This document shows, one piece after another, positions 13,330 to 25,769 of a stretch of 64,000 nt of DNA. Numbering within the stretch: the first letter of the stretch is position 1; each line of letters begins with the position of its first letter. A model generated the notes under the pieces. That model was not told where the DNA came from. It worked only from the letters and a program-made list of their open reading frames with translations, and searched no databases. The position numbers and the translations under genes are program-made. The DNA comes from Liolophura sinensis. Taxonomy: Eukaryota; Mollusca; Polyplacophora; Chitonida; Chitonidae. Location of the stretch: the NCBI RefSeq assembly GCF_032854445.1, contig NC_088301.1, positions 13,576,281-13,640,280 of the forward strand, in the 5' to 3' direction.

Positions 13330-16300
13330 ACAAGCCGCGGGCTTTTGCTCTCTTTGGCGCTGATAACTGTTTGCTCGCTATACACAAGCGCATCTGTTTG
13401 TTTACACGTCGACGCGAGAACTAGCCACGTGACCTGGGCGTCTGGAACGACAACTAAACCATATGTATTTCTGAATTCCATAAACTGCTGTATGAGCGCT
13501 CTGTGGTATTTAGTGCTGATTTCTACCTGAGCACCGTGAGAGGGAACTGATTCAAGCTTTTCGGCATTTATGTTTTGTCGGGATAACAGCCTTTCCCAAC
13601 ATGCATGCACTCACACTAACATAAACTGATACAGATTTATCCCAACGTGATGTACCGTACACTTTTCAGATTGGAGAGACGCAATGTTCTGTAGCGGCCA
13701 GGCTGTATCCGATGTATGGGGAAGGGTATACAGTAGCATCTATAAAGGCCTGTTTAGTACAGAATGCTGATATTTACGATACGGTGGCCTCTGATCTACC
13801 TAAAATAGCGATGACAGCATCGGCATTGTGGATGGTTTGTCGGCCGTTCATCTCTCCCGTATACAGCCACAAGCAAGTGTGGTGAATAAGTAATATAAAT
13901 ATGATGCTTTGTGTATGCTTGGGGCTTTACGTCGTACAAATATGATGCTGCGCAGCACTGGTAATAGGCAGAAGACATACAGTCGTAGCCAGAAAGGGCA
14001 ATGCATCATTAGCGTCTCTGGGGTTACTCTGTGGCTAAAGGATATCATAGACCTAGGAGGTTTCTGGCCTGTTTACGTATATATGAGCTAAGACAATACA
14101 ATGAGCAACTGGTGCATTTGTCTGATTACTATCCATGAACTATGCAATGCCACGTGTCTGAACAGGCGTTGATTTCAAACCACACGTTTCAAGAGATTTG
14201 AAGTAAACAGCATTTACAACATTTTTCTTGTGATATAAAAATATGATTTTTATACATCCAAACAAGCTTAAATCGCAAGCGAGATAAAGGCAATCAAATA
14301 ACTGGAGTTGAACGATAATGGAAACGACCATTATGCGAGCGGGTTACCGCCAACAGCTGGGAAATCCCGAATGTACTAAAAAAATGGCTTTTGTCCACAT
14401 ACCCAAAACGGGAAACAGACGACGTAAGCAATCGTCCGGAAGACTAAAAATTGGAGCAATATGATTGGCTAAAAACCAGAGGTCAAGTGAAATATTTCTG
14501 AGGCTTTCCTATCACCATGGCATTGTTATTTAAAAAAAATAGTTTTGACTTCATTATTTGTTGTTTAAAATCCCTTTATCGAAGGAGCAAACAAACCATT
14601 TTCCATTAATTCATATGTGGAATTATGGGTTGTCATTTTCTTTTAAGATGATGTGTCTGATTTATTTCTATCAGCTACAATACAACACTTCTAACAACAA
14701 AAAACTTTTTAACAGCCACATTTTAACAGTTGCACAGCTGTAAGCTGAATATATACGATAAAGACAAAACTACAGATTAATGAATTTAAAGGGATATGTT
14801 TTGAAAAGTATTCGATCAATGGTTTGAATATTATAAATTTGCACAGATGGTGCGCTTCTATAGAGCACCGTGTCACTTCAATGGAGCACATAACAAGGCA
14901 CGCTACGAAGGTAACAAAATGAATCGAAATTATTCACATCTTCAGGCCAGATAAAACACTGTGCATGTCCCAGGGCAGATGTCTGACAAACCCTTTATAA
15001 GGCAGTACATCTAGCGTCATATACATAGGTAACTGCAACACTTACTAATTCATTAATAATGAATCCTAAAACAGTATCACGCGATACAAAAGAAGTATGC
15101 CTTAATTAACAAAGCCAATTATTGAATTTAATTACTTAACCTGACAAAGATCGATACTGCTGATTGAATTTCCTCAAATATCACTATCAACTTGGCTTCT
15201 CTACTTAAGCTCGCTAATTGTCCATGAAAGAGATGGATCCAAAGAAGATTCCGATGAGTCATGAAAATTCTTCAAAACTTCAACCCTTTTAGACCGGTGA
15301 TAAGAAAAAAAAACTCTACGTAATGCGCACCGAGAAAGGTATATAAGACTGCCGTCCAAAACATGTCAAAATAAACACTAAGGCATTGACATGTGCCAGC
15401 ACTGATGTGTTGAACAATTTATACATGAATGTTGCAGACCTGTATATATCAGCCTTGAAACACAAGGATGGGAAGACCAGGTTCTCTGGCAGTTGAAGAT
15501 ACAGTATCAGCTTAAAGCTGTTGTGCCAAATTTCTTTATACAAGGTTAACACGTTTGATCTCGCGCCAATACAACGTGAAAGCAGACTACAGGTTGCACA
15601 GAGAACACAACGGTGCACGCATATACTGTATTTCGCTTTAGTGTACTTGCCATAGAATGCCAGCACTTGGCAAATTTAAGCATACCCCTTTGTAATCACA
15701 ATGGCAAAACCTGCCATAAAAGAGCATGGCAGTATACAGCGCTTCACTCTATTCATTAAAAGAAAAGACTGCAGATATTATACTTAGCAGACTGAAGCAG
15801 ACGTAAACGTCAACAACCATTTTCTGACGCTCTTAGTAACTTTTATAAAATCAACTTGTAATCTTTTAGAAGCCATGAGATACGTCATTTTATAAATATT
15901 GGAAACACGATGTCGCGTCACTCCTACCCCACGCACACAGGACTAAGGGGTAAAATAGGGTTAGCATGATGTTATTGGAAACAGCAGCGTTCCTGGGATG
16001 TAGAAACAACTCGAGCCTCATTGATTAAAACGATTTTCACAGTGTATGCGACACTGCTCACTTTCAACTGAGATACCACGCTTATGCAGCATCAAAGGTC
16101 ATATGTTTTATAAACTTTATGTAGGACACTTTATCGATATATATACTTTTAGCTTAATGTTACCTTCTTTTTTTAATCCTAAACATTCCCGGAAACTCCG
16201 TAAAACCTTACCCGTAGCTCATTCTCAACAGGCCCACTCTGTAATGAAAACAGACGCTCTCAAGAGCACTTTGTAACACGTTTCCGTTACCCTACCCCCT

Positions 16301-18260
16301 GCAGCTGACACCCTCAGCATTCAGGTATTTACTCGTGTGGCTTTTGTGAAAGGCTGTTTACTCACTAATGGCAGTATCTTCGTGTTTAGGTATCGAAGTA
16401 CATGTATGTACACTTGGAGAAACAAGCCACTGGGTATAACCACCAGCAGACAGCCAAGTGAGTATCCAAAATGATATAGCCACCAATCCAAATGAAGTGT
16501 TGTCACATGAACACTATGGTGATAGATAGCCTTTTCGTGATTTTCTTTCGTTTAACAACTCCTGCTAAGTGCATCAAGGAGAAACTAATTTCCTTCTGAT
16601 AGGAAGAACTAGGGTCCAGCCGTGAAGTCAGGCATTCGTGAGCCAATCGTGTATCACTCGTAGACAATGAAGGAGAAAGTGTTTCCTTAAAAACAAGAAA
16701 CCACGACAAGATTACTGAGATACCTTTCTCCGCGCGATGGCGTTTCGGGTCTACGGGGAATTGCCCATAGCTCCATAAGTAAGTAATACGTCATCGTAAG
16801 GCAGACACGATTACATAGTTTTAAGCCTCACTTATCTCACCACCACTGGCGTAAAGCCATCTATATGTATTTATTTCTTAGATTCAAACTGGATCAATGT
16901 GCAATTAAGTTTACGTCTGCTTTGCGAAATAGCTCCCTACGGTGCGACAGTTTCGATACAGACTTCCCTTTATTGTCTGCATGACTTAAGACTTATCTTG
17001 AGTTCCTCACATCAACAACAAATGTATGTTATGATGGTCCTGGGAAATAGCTCTAAGAACGTTTAAATTGGAAGTTTTTGTATTGAGTTAAAAGCATAGT
17101 AACTATATCCGTGATTTCGGTAAGAAGACAAAGCGTGTCAGCTGTACAGCTAAGGCTTCCTTGTCTGAAAATAGCTTGGCAGATCCACTCCACAGAGCCC
17201 TGCACCAGGTACATCATGACTGCAACCTTCTTTCCAGCCAGCGCCGTCGTCAAATAATTAAAAAGGGAATGCCCTTGAATCCAGGGTGGGAAACGATCGC
17301 AGTGAAGGGCAAAGTATAATTCTTACTTCCTGGTCTTAATTGAGTCAGGGAGTAATCAACACGCGAAATCCATGATTGGTTTCACAAAATGGGCATTAAT
17401 TAAGCATTAAGAGACATCAGAATGTGTACCACTGAAGCACTGCGTAATAGCTGCACAGTTTTAATGTCACGAGCACAGAATCATACATAACAAACCATCT
17501 GTAAAAGTTATGCTTCGTTATTCAGCTAAAGCAGAAACAAAGTCTTCGATATATTTGCAAGAACATGAAATCCCGGCTGAAGGCTTTTAGCGAGAGATGA
17601 TTGCTGTCCTGTTGAGGGAAGCACACCCAGTCAATATGAGCAATGCGGCGACAAGCAATTAAACGAATATTTTCGTGACCCGGCGCAATTATCGGGGGAC
17701 GAGAGGAAAGCGAAAAACGCGCGCTGTGATTCCGAACAGGTAGAGGTATCTCCGGGCAAATATGTGAGCGACCTTGGTAGCCAGATTATTGGAAAGGTCA
17801 TCCACGTTGACCCGTCGAGCCCGAGGCCGCGTTTTGTCTCCAGAGACAGACAGTAAAATGTTGGCAATAGCAGAGCTAGCCCGCTGGAACAGCTACCCTG
17901 GGAGTGGCATTACATCCAAGAACAGGGCATAACCAAGCCTCGCACGATTCGTTTGGGTCAATGGACGCGAAATCCACAGTCTCCGAAGACGCTTTTGACC
18001 CAAGCTTACAGCCTTCTCCCCCGAAGCGAGAAAACTCTGGTTCAATTCCAAGTCAGATCCTACGTCCAACGTCAAAATTGACAATCTGGGTTCGCCTTCG
18101 TGTCACGAGGGCTAACTGTCCCAGTCTCGTTTGCTGAGTGCATGAAGGTAGAATTCTACCTCCATACTGAGTGCAAAGGAAGAAGTACCAAGATATCAAA
18201 CTTCAAGATTTCAATCTTAAGCACGACCCAAAATAAGACTGAACCCAAATCTACCTTATA
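13330..18260. other. Non-coding stretch of about 5 kb
   Basis: No exon with recognisable homology on either strand. The longest frames (13326-13610, 15316-15666, both minus) show no domain, and no splice-bounded conserved segment was seen. A 30-bp family B tail fragment lies at 13911-13941. Confidence 0.5.
13911..13941 (-). mobile_element. Family B SINE tail fragment
   Basis: tgcttggggctttacgtcgt matches the reverse-oriented tail at the left end of 3251-3547. The rest of the element is absent or unrecognisable. Confidence 0.5.
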
Positions 18261-18273
18261 CACATTTCTTAAA

Positions 18274-18443
18274 TGTATTTATTTATTTATTTATTTATTT
18301 GATTTTTGTTTTCCGCCGTACTCAAGCACATTTCATTCATAGGACGGCGGCCAGCATTATAGTGGGAGGGAACCGGGCTGAGCCCGGGGGAAACCCACAG
18401 CCATCCGCAGGTTGCTGGAAGATCTTTCCACGTACATCCGGAG
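18274..18443 (-). mobile_element. 5'-truncated family A SINE
   Basis: A tail of (tttat)n joins the body in reverse orientation and stops at cgtacatccgg, so the tRNA-like head is missing. An identical 11-bp catttcttaaa flanks it (18263-18273 and 18444-18454). The copy was therefore already truncated when it inserted, as expected for incomplete reverse transcription. Confidence 0.92.
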
Positions 18444-18455
18444 CATTTCTTAAAA

Positions 18456-21400
18456 GTTGAGTGGGGCGTTTGACGTTTTGTTTTCCAGTTCACGTTTTCG
18501 AACCATCTAAAAATGTTGCGTCATATATAAGATTAGTATAAGCCCTTGTAACGTAGAATATGCCGCTGTATGTTTGATATATCCACTGCAGCAATGTCCG
18601 CAGGAAAGGACAGATTTGCAGTGAACTCTTGCAATGGAGGTCACAAGTACAGGTCAATTGTTTTTGCTTTGTCAGTGACATTAGAATATCTGTCCTCGAC
18701 AATAACATAAAATACCACATCATTTGTGTTTGCACATTATACAATCTTTGACAGTTAAAACCAGATGGTTCAAAAGGGCTGATACCTTCGTGGGATGTGA
18801 TTAAAAATCGATCGTTGGTTAGCTGTTATATCATTAATTATGTAGACTCCAGTTTCGAGCGGTGGCTTGGGAGAGGGTCTGACCAGATAGCATGATGGCA
18901 GACAATTACTGTCGCGCGAGTTAAAAACTTAGCCACACAAACGTAGTGAAGGAATCATTAAAATGGCGTGCATTTACACAAAAAGAGAGGAGACTGGATT
19001 TCACAGATCGGTGTCAAATAAAGGTTAGGGAAAGTATGAAACCACCATAATGGTAAATGGCTACATTCAAAAATACATTCAAAAAACGTCACCCAGACAA
19101 CAGGCTTTCTGATAAAATTAACAGATTACCCCTATGAGTGTATCGTCTACAATGAACCGATCTAATCCCCCGTTCATTTTAGTTACATTTTCTGTTGCCG
19201 TTTGGGACTGCCCTGTTCTGTGTTGTCTTCTTATTGGGTGGTATCATTTTGTAGGACAGACTTCAAAGATTCATTCTGGGTATAAGCTTATAAAATTGTG
19301 TTTTTCAGGAAAATAACTCGGGTGCACACCCATGCAAATGACGTGATAAATCAGGATTCATTGACCTTTTTAACCCTTTCAGCTGTTTGTCAATTTTGCG
19401 ATAATTTCAGCGGTCATCCCCAGTCAGGAATTTGGGTGGAGTTGTCTCAGGGGATTGGGATTATCAGGCCTGGAGCTCACAAACTTAGGTATTGTAATGT
19501 GAGGCTAAACGCTAACATGTAAGTAAATGGAAAGTTAATTCTGGACGGTAATCAGATTGGGAACAAGATGGCCGCCAATCAGTACCGCCATTTCACTCGG
19601 CCTCACCCCGCACTATCTCGGTTACTGTTATGTAAGAGATGAACAACCCCTGATTAATGACAGCTGACCGAGATCTGGCCCCTGATATATGCAGCAAATC
19701 ATCAGTAATCAGTCACATCGTTCTCCCACGACCACGATGAATGCACAGAGGAGGGCTATATCTAAGCCACATGTGAAATGTCACTGCGTCATCAAAAACG
19801 ACATATATCACTCTACGAGGAAGGCCCACCAAGCATACGCATTAAGTCTGACGTCGTTGATTCATAAATGAATCCCCGCAAGCGCCCATCGATGATAGCA
19901 TCACTTTTGTGAATAAGTAATAGTACAGAATTATATAAAATCCAGTGAATGGGTGTTTTGATCTGACTGATTGCCACCATAATGGAAAACTGTCGAATAC
20001 CGCAGTAAAGGAATACATATAGAAAATCTGAAATCGGAAAAAATTTTAATCTATTAAAAAGGTGTAAAGCTGTCAGAAATATGAAACATAATTCATGAGA
20101 TTGAGATATGACATCTCTGTACACGATGTTATAAGAAGAAATTTACAAAAAGGCTCGTTCAGCCATAATAATTACATGTCATCATCATCATTAATATCTG
20201 CATACAATATGCCATCAATGAAAGACAAAATGCTTACAGTTTACAACTGTAATATTTAAGTCTTTCTCAAGAACCATGGAGATTCCGTTTTTACTCTGTT
20301 GTTCTTTAACACGTTGCTGTCTATCAATCATGACTTAAGTTCCAACTCGTCTTTGCTATTGGTGTCTACATCTAAATAAGCCGGTGTTTCGCAGGGTGAA
20401 TGGCATCACGGGGTGTTACAGCCCTTTGCTGTTTATTGGGTAGTATAAAGCATAAAGACTTGGGAAGTCGGTTAGGAACGCACTTTCACCTGAATTACAA
20501 ATATACCCATTAAATCAAGGGTTCGTCCTTCACATATATTTAACATCTGTATTTTGTATCAGAAATTTTAGTATCAGAATCTGAGCAGGCCTACTGTTCA
20601 TCAATCTGTGTCGCTTGAACAAGCCTATTAGGAAAGTGGAGTTATCTTCTCTTACTTCGGAACTCTTTTACTTTGTAAAATGACTAGTAAGATGACTACC
20701 TAGAACGTGGGATTATTTTGATAGTTCAGTTACCTTCTCTTGGTTCAGAACTCTTCTTTCAATTTGCTTCTTGTGATCTAAGCTCAACATCTACCAGGTA
20801 GGTCTGCTCGGTAAGTGCTGTTGCTTTATAGGGAACGAGTTCTGCATGAGAGGGGCTGCACAGATTGGACCGGAAGGAATTTAGGCGGGAAATGTTCCAA
20901 CAGTAAATGATTCGAATTATACAGTGACTAAGGCTTTCTACCGCTCTATAAAAAGACGACTCTTCGGTACATGAAGATGCCGTGAATATTTAATCTATGC
21001 TGACGCACGTGACCATGGCTACCTAGATGGCGTTGTCGATGAATGTATTTCCCATCAGCCACCGCGTGTGCGACATCATGGTCTTGTCAAAGCACAGCTC
21101 TCTGGCCAGTATGGAGTGCGATTCTGAAGTACGCCATCGACTGCTAAGAATTTACCCTTCGATCACCCTCCGATAGATTCAGGATATAATTCTGCGAGGT
21201 TACCATGGTGACAGGAATTACTTGGGGACTCATCCCTACACATGAGCCGATAAGTACGCTAATCGCACTTGTCACGCATTATGGAGGAAGATAAACATAA
21301 ACACGTAGGCTACATCCAGCGTATTGGCTTAGCGCGCCAATATCAGAATATCCTGAAGCAATAACACTTCAACTACAGATATTCGCCACAGAATATTTGC

Positions 21401-21560
21401 CCGCATAGCCTCTACACAGAGATGCAATGCAGGACATCCAGCAATAAGCAGAGAAAGTCTTTTCTCTATACACGTATAGGTCAATACCAATATACAAACG
21501 TATAATGTATATACTACAGCGTGTATGGCATATCGTATTTCGCCATGACAACTCTGCATA
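18456..21560. other. Non-coding stretch
   Basis: No supported gene. Near 20640 and 20725 a 30-bp segment (agtta-cttctctt...cagaactctt) occurs twice in imperfect form. No other structure seen. Confidence 0.5.
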
Positions 21561-21569
21561 GCAACCGAT

Positions 21570-22855
21570 GCCACGTATCCTTCACTGCACAAACCAAACT
21601 GTTGTCGGCATATCTAGTAACCCAAACCAAGTATCTAGTCACCATTGCACTAACCAACTGCAAATGGCGAATTATTTACTAGTCTTAAAGAAGCACTTCG
21701 TCATGTCAACACTACACAGATTGCAAAATACCAAGCAAAAAAGTTGCTACTGCACTGATCCCTACATGTCGAAGTATCCAGTAATGCAAACCAAGTATTT
21801 TCGCCCTCACAACATCGCACCGGTCTACATGTGACGAAGTATCAAGTAGTCAAAGCCTCAGAGGTCGGCATATGATAAAATATCTTGAGGTACCTAGCAA
21901 TCCGAACAACTTACTTCGCGACCGAACTTCACTATACCGATCAATAATATTTTGCCATCGCAACACATCGTACAGATCACATTATATATCTAGTATCTAG
22001 CAATCCAAACCATGTATCTTATTATTTATATATTTATTTGATTTGATTTGTGCTTTACGCTGTACTCAAGCATATTTCAATTATATGATGGAGGCATTAT
22101 GGTGGGAAGAAACCGGGCAAAACCCCAGGGAAACCCACGACCATCAGCGGGTTACAGTATCTCATTATGTCAATAATGAACACTGCACATGCATATAAGC
22201 ATATGACAAAGTATCTAGAAATCTAAACAAAAATATGTCACCCATAAACCATGTCACCACTGCACATATCAACAACATACGGCGAAGTATCAAGACAACA
22301 GTACACATATGAACAATATGCGGGGAATTATCTAATAATCGAAACCAAATATTTAATGAATACAATACCAACCATATCAACATATGCCGAAGTACCTAGT
22401 AATCCAAAAGAAATATCTAATCAAGACAACACTACACATATGAACAATATGAGGCGAATTATCTGGTAAACCAAACCAAATATCTCATGACAACACTACA
22501 GATATGAACAATATGAGGCGAATTATCTGGTAAACCAAACCAAATATCTCATGACAACACTACACATATGAACAATATGAGGCGAATTATCTGGTAAACC
22601 AAACCAAATATCTCATGACAACACTACACATATGAACAATATGAGGCGAATTATCTGGTAAACCAAACCAAATATCTCATGACAACACTACACATATGAA
22701 CAATATGTGGCGAATTATCTGGTAAACCAAACCAAATATCTCATGACACCACTACACATGTGAACAATATGTGGCGAATTATCTACTGACCCAAACCATA
22801 TGTCTAATCAAGACAACACTACACCTATGAGCAATATGTGGCCAATAATCTGACA
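21570..22855. repeat. Satellite-like tandem array, 64-bp unit, interrupted by a SINE
   Basis: From about 22420 to 22800 the unit repeats at exactly 64 bp: ctcatgacaacactaca begins at 22484, 22548, 22612, 22676 and, with one change (gacacc), 22740. Units are nearly identical there. To the left, related but diverged units (aagtat-c-agtaatccaaacc motifs) extend to about 21570. To the right they fade by about 22855. A family A SINE fragment sits at 22026-22156. Confidence 0.93.
22026..22156 (-). mobile_element. 5'-truncated family A SINE inside the 64-bp array
   Basis: It has the (ttat)n tail, then gctttacgctgtactcaag and the body up to cccacgaccatcagcgggtt. The head is missing. It is flanked by gtatcttattat (22014-22025) and gtatctcattat (22157-22168), a likely 12-bp duplication with one mismatch. 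The array itself has similar words, so the duplication is less certain than at 18.3 kb. Confidence 0.85.
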
Positions 22856-22859
22856 TAAC

Positions 22860-23950
22860 AGCCAGACTTAACAGCCGGACTTAACAGCACTCTAAATAAA
22901 AATATGTTCCATCAGAACATGGATATAACAATAAGACAAACATCAAATTACGCGTACTCATATAGGCATGCATCAGGTTAGTGACAAAATACGCAAACGC
23001 GTTTACCAGCCACAGTTTGTCCCCAGGTTTACCAGCCACAGGTTTAGGTTACCTACATGAATTTAAGTCTTCAGTCAATTTACAACAACAGAAAATTTAC
23101 AGAAATATTAAACGGACCCGTGGGTGTGAAGAGAATAAAACTGTCCTACAACGCCTACTATCAGTCTCATTCAGTGTAAAACGGCGGAAACACAGTGTTA
23201 GTATGAATCTAAAATTGTGAAAGGCGATGCGATTTGTTTTTGTTGAGGTTATTTAACGGGTTTTTGATGAGATCTAATTTATCGACAAACAGACAAAAGT
23301 GGTAAGAGATGAACAGGCAAGCATACTAGAAGTACAGTTACATGCAGAGGTGTGGGACTGACGTAAGTAATAAGACAGGAAACAGAACAGAGAGTAAATA
23401 AGAGACGTGATATGTCCGAGGTAAGTTTTCACATATATGTATACCTGTGCGTATATTTTTTGTAGCTGTTGATGATAAAGAGGTGTGTTGTTAGCGTTTT
23501 ACAATAGAAAAAGGGTTTTCTGCAAACATACAACTGTATGACAATACTGGGTAAAGATCCGATAAGATTTATTTACAAACAACACGTAAATCTGTATAGG
23601 TGGTCTGCGTTGCCATGGCGCATGCGATGGCATGAGGTGCAATGAGTGCAGTCGACTGTACATCAGGTGAAAAGCATGCTAGGAAGTACGCTAGCTCAAC
23701 AGGCAGTTGTTTTGAACTAGAACTAGTGCCGAATCGATCCACATGTACTGCCCAAGGCATAAAGAGCATAATGAAAAAAGAGAATGTCACAAGCGAATTT
23801 CACCCGAATCTCTATAAAAAAATTTTAAGTCAGAACATTCACTTATAATTTCATCTACAATGATAAAAGACAAAAAAATAAAAGGAACTGTATTGAAACA
23901 GAAACTATAAAAGAGAAATAAAAAAAATCAAAACAAAACCGAGCTACCAT
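22860..23950. other. Non-coding stretch before the Kv2 donor
   Basis: Inferred Kv2 intron. No exon seen on the minus strand. Small plus-strand frames (22981-23220, 23642-23848) have no motif. Confidence 0.5.
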
Positions 23951-23951
23951 A

Positions 23952-23956
<5 letters not shown>

Positions 23957-24017
<61 letters not shown>
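23957..24017. repeat. (TA)n microsatellite just inside the Kv2 intron
   Basis: An uninterrupted TA dinucleotide run of about 30 units. Its near edge lies about 23 bases into the intron from the splice donor at 24040. In the minus-strand readthrough frame it encodes alternating Ile-Tyr, which is not protein coding. Confidence 0.97.
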
Positions 24018-24018
<1 letters not shown>

Positions 24019-24034
24019 GAAAACTTAAATGTTT

Positions 24035-24043
24035 ACTTACCCT
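24035..24043 (-). promoter_or_regulatory. 5' splice donor of the Kv2 N-terminal exon
   Basis: On the minus strand the exon reads ...TCG GCA AGG followed by GTAAGT, a close match to the animal donor consensus. The exon's last base is 24041 and the intron begins at 24040. Reading past the donor gives only Ile/Tyr repeats from the (TA)n tract and then a stop. Homology to Kv2 also stops here, so the boundary is well supported. Confidence 0.9.
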
Positions 24044-24931
24044 TGCCGACATGGACGTTTGCGGCTTTTCGAGTAAGTCCCACACTTTCTGTCGCCATTT
24101 AGAGCAATAACCCGTCCCAAAGTTCTCTTCGTCTCGCATGCGCAAACTCTCCGCCTCTTTCCGTATTTCCTCGTAAACATGTTCTTTCTTTTGGTGATAT
24201 TTATGCTGGCAGCAAGATTCCAGGTAGAGTTCATCCACTCCCCAATATTCTAGATCTTCACTGAACGACAGGACGCACATCTCCTCTACGAGATGTAACT
24301 TTCCGGTACGGTAGAAGTTGAGAATGGATGAGAAAGACCGCGGATGTCTGTCGAAGAAGTATTCGTTATCCACTAGACTGTAATCGTCACACAATTCCAT
24401 GATAGACTCATGCGTATTACACTCCCGTAGCTTGCCCAGTCTCGTGTGGGGCATCCTATCCAGGGTGCGCCACAGCACTTCGTGTTTCACCCCGCCCACG
24501 TTCACAAGAACCCTCTTGCTGATCTTCTTGCTGTGCATGATTGCGTATGGATCAGGGGGACAGTCACTGGCGGAGGAGACATAGAACGGCCGCAGAAGAG
24601 TGGTCGACTCCCCTTGGTTCTCCATGTTTACAACAACGGACTGTTGTCCTCCCGCTGGCGCTGCTGCAAGTTCGCCTGCAGTTGCTGAAGACGGGAGTGC
24701 GCTGGCTGTAACGGGATACGCTGCTATTTTTACCTCGGGTTTGGAAGCCTCGCGCTGTCTGCGCACGGTCGTGTCCCGAGAAGATGCGTTAACCACGGCA
24801 GGATCACAAGATACCGAGGATTCTGTCCTTCTGCGGGCCCCCACGGGCCGACCGGCGCTACCCCGGGCCATGCTCGACACAGCCGCCCCAGACTCCCCAT
24901 CTCTGCCCGTACCGGAACTGTGATAAAACAT
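24041..24931 (-). CDS. Shab (KCNB-like): Kv2/Shab voltage-gated potassium channel, N-terminal coding exon (T1 domain)
   Basis: This is the cytoplasmic N-terminus of a delayed-rectifier Kv channel subunit. The T1 domain sets which subunits co-assemble into the membrane tetramer. From the ATG at 24931 the exon encodes 297 residues. About 1-130 is a low-complexity, Ala/Ser/Arg-rich extension. T1 begins near 140 (RVLVNVGG) and contains EVLWRTLDR (151-159), a DDYSL / EYFFDRHP block, NFYRTG (205-210) and the zinc motif H-x5-C-x20-CC (H213, C219, C240, C241). That motif is known from Kv2, Kv3 and Kv4 but not Shaker channels. The wording of the T1 block and of the linker VWDLLEKP (from 283) matches Kv2 rather than Kv3 or Kv4. 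The frame ends in AGG|GTAAGT, a phase-0 donor just before S1; as I recall, vertebrate Kv2 genes also carry an intron there. An in-frame TAG (24965-24967) closes the frame upstream. Start is uncertain: the ATGs at 24931 (G at -3), 24871 (A at -3, G at +4; 277 aa) and 24625 (A at -3, G at +4; 195 aa) all fit. The last gives a leader of about the length found in mammalian Kv2. Confidence 0.95.
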
Positions 24932-24964
24932 GGCAACACGGAAGTTAGTGGATCTTAGTAGCAA

Positions 24965-25610
24965 CTACGCCTATACCACATAGACAAAGGCTACACAGCA
25001 CATCCTGAGCCATCGTGACAGAGTCGGGCTTGAGAGGACATTACACTGTACTGTCACAGCCAGGTCTTTAATACGACACGCACCATGACACAGGGCAGTA
25101 CAACAAATTGAGGGTCAGGAACAAAACTGCCCCCAAATTACAACAGCAAAAGCGTCTAGATAGATTGGAGTCGCAAAGAATGCTATATGTTTTGCGGTCA
25201 GCGCCATCTGTCATCGGCGACAGCAGAGAAGCAACTACAGAACCGTAGACAAAAATACGGATAGAGAGGGTGGCCACGTCATACTTACATATACAGAGGT
25301 TTGAGATAGTCTACAGTTACAACAACAATGCTGGATAAAGCAGAAACATCCAAACAAAATCGGTTAGTGCACAGAGAATACAGGACAGGTTCTAACTAGA
25401 GTGTCACCAGTGATATTCCTAGGTGTGGTAGCCGGCCAAATGACGTCAGTGGGCTAAGGACGGGCGTCCCTGGTGAGACTCAGGTGGACTGAGGGTGGTC
25501 ATATATGAATCAGGAGAGGAGATAGGGGAGAGAGAGATCACCAAGAGACGTCACAGCCAGGTAAGCGAAGACAGGACGTCATAACCTGGCGTCTAAGGTA
25601 CACAGCAACG
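24965..25610. other. Sequence immediately upstream of the Kv2 coding exon
   Basis: Expected to contain 5'UTR or promoter, or an upstream intron, of the Kv2 gene (minus strand). An in-frame TAG at 24965-24967 closes the coding frame. I see no convincing TATA box or CpG cluster that would place a transcription start. Confidence 0.45.
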
Positions 25611-25614
25611 AGGG

Positions 25615-25740
25615 GGAAAGCAGTGTTCACACCGAGAACAATGTAGACATCAAGAATAGAATGTTGACATCGAGAGTAATGTTGATAAGGAGAGCAATGT
25701 TGACACCCAGAACAATCTTGACATCCAGAACTGGACATTA
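25615..25740. repeat. Short tandem repeat, unit about 18-19 bp
   Basis: Imperfect units on the pattern aatgttgacatcgagag / caatgttgacacccagaa, about six copies. The frames at 25538-25768 and 25661-25882 run over it and are not genes. Confidence 0.8.
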
Positions 25741-25769
25741 CCTGCTTATAAATAGACCGAGAGTGCAAA

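Noticed and set aside
15316-15666. 116-codon minus-strand frame
   Set aside because: Cys-rich in appearance but no ordered motif, signal peptide or family resemblance.
23855-24040. Extension of the Kv2 frame past 24041 with Ile-Tyr repeats and a hydrophobic end
   Set aside because: It is readthrough of a consensus splice donor into a (TA)n microsatellite. Kv2 homology ends at the donor.
24932-24964. Kv2 frame starting at 24964
   Set aside because: The codon at 24964-24962 is TTG, not ATG. The first in-frame ATG is at 24931.
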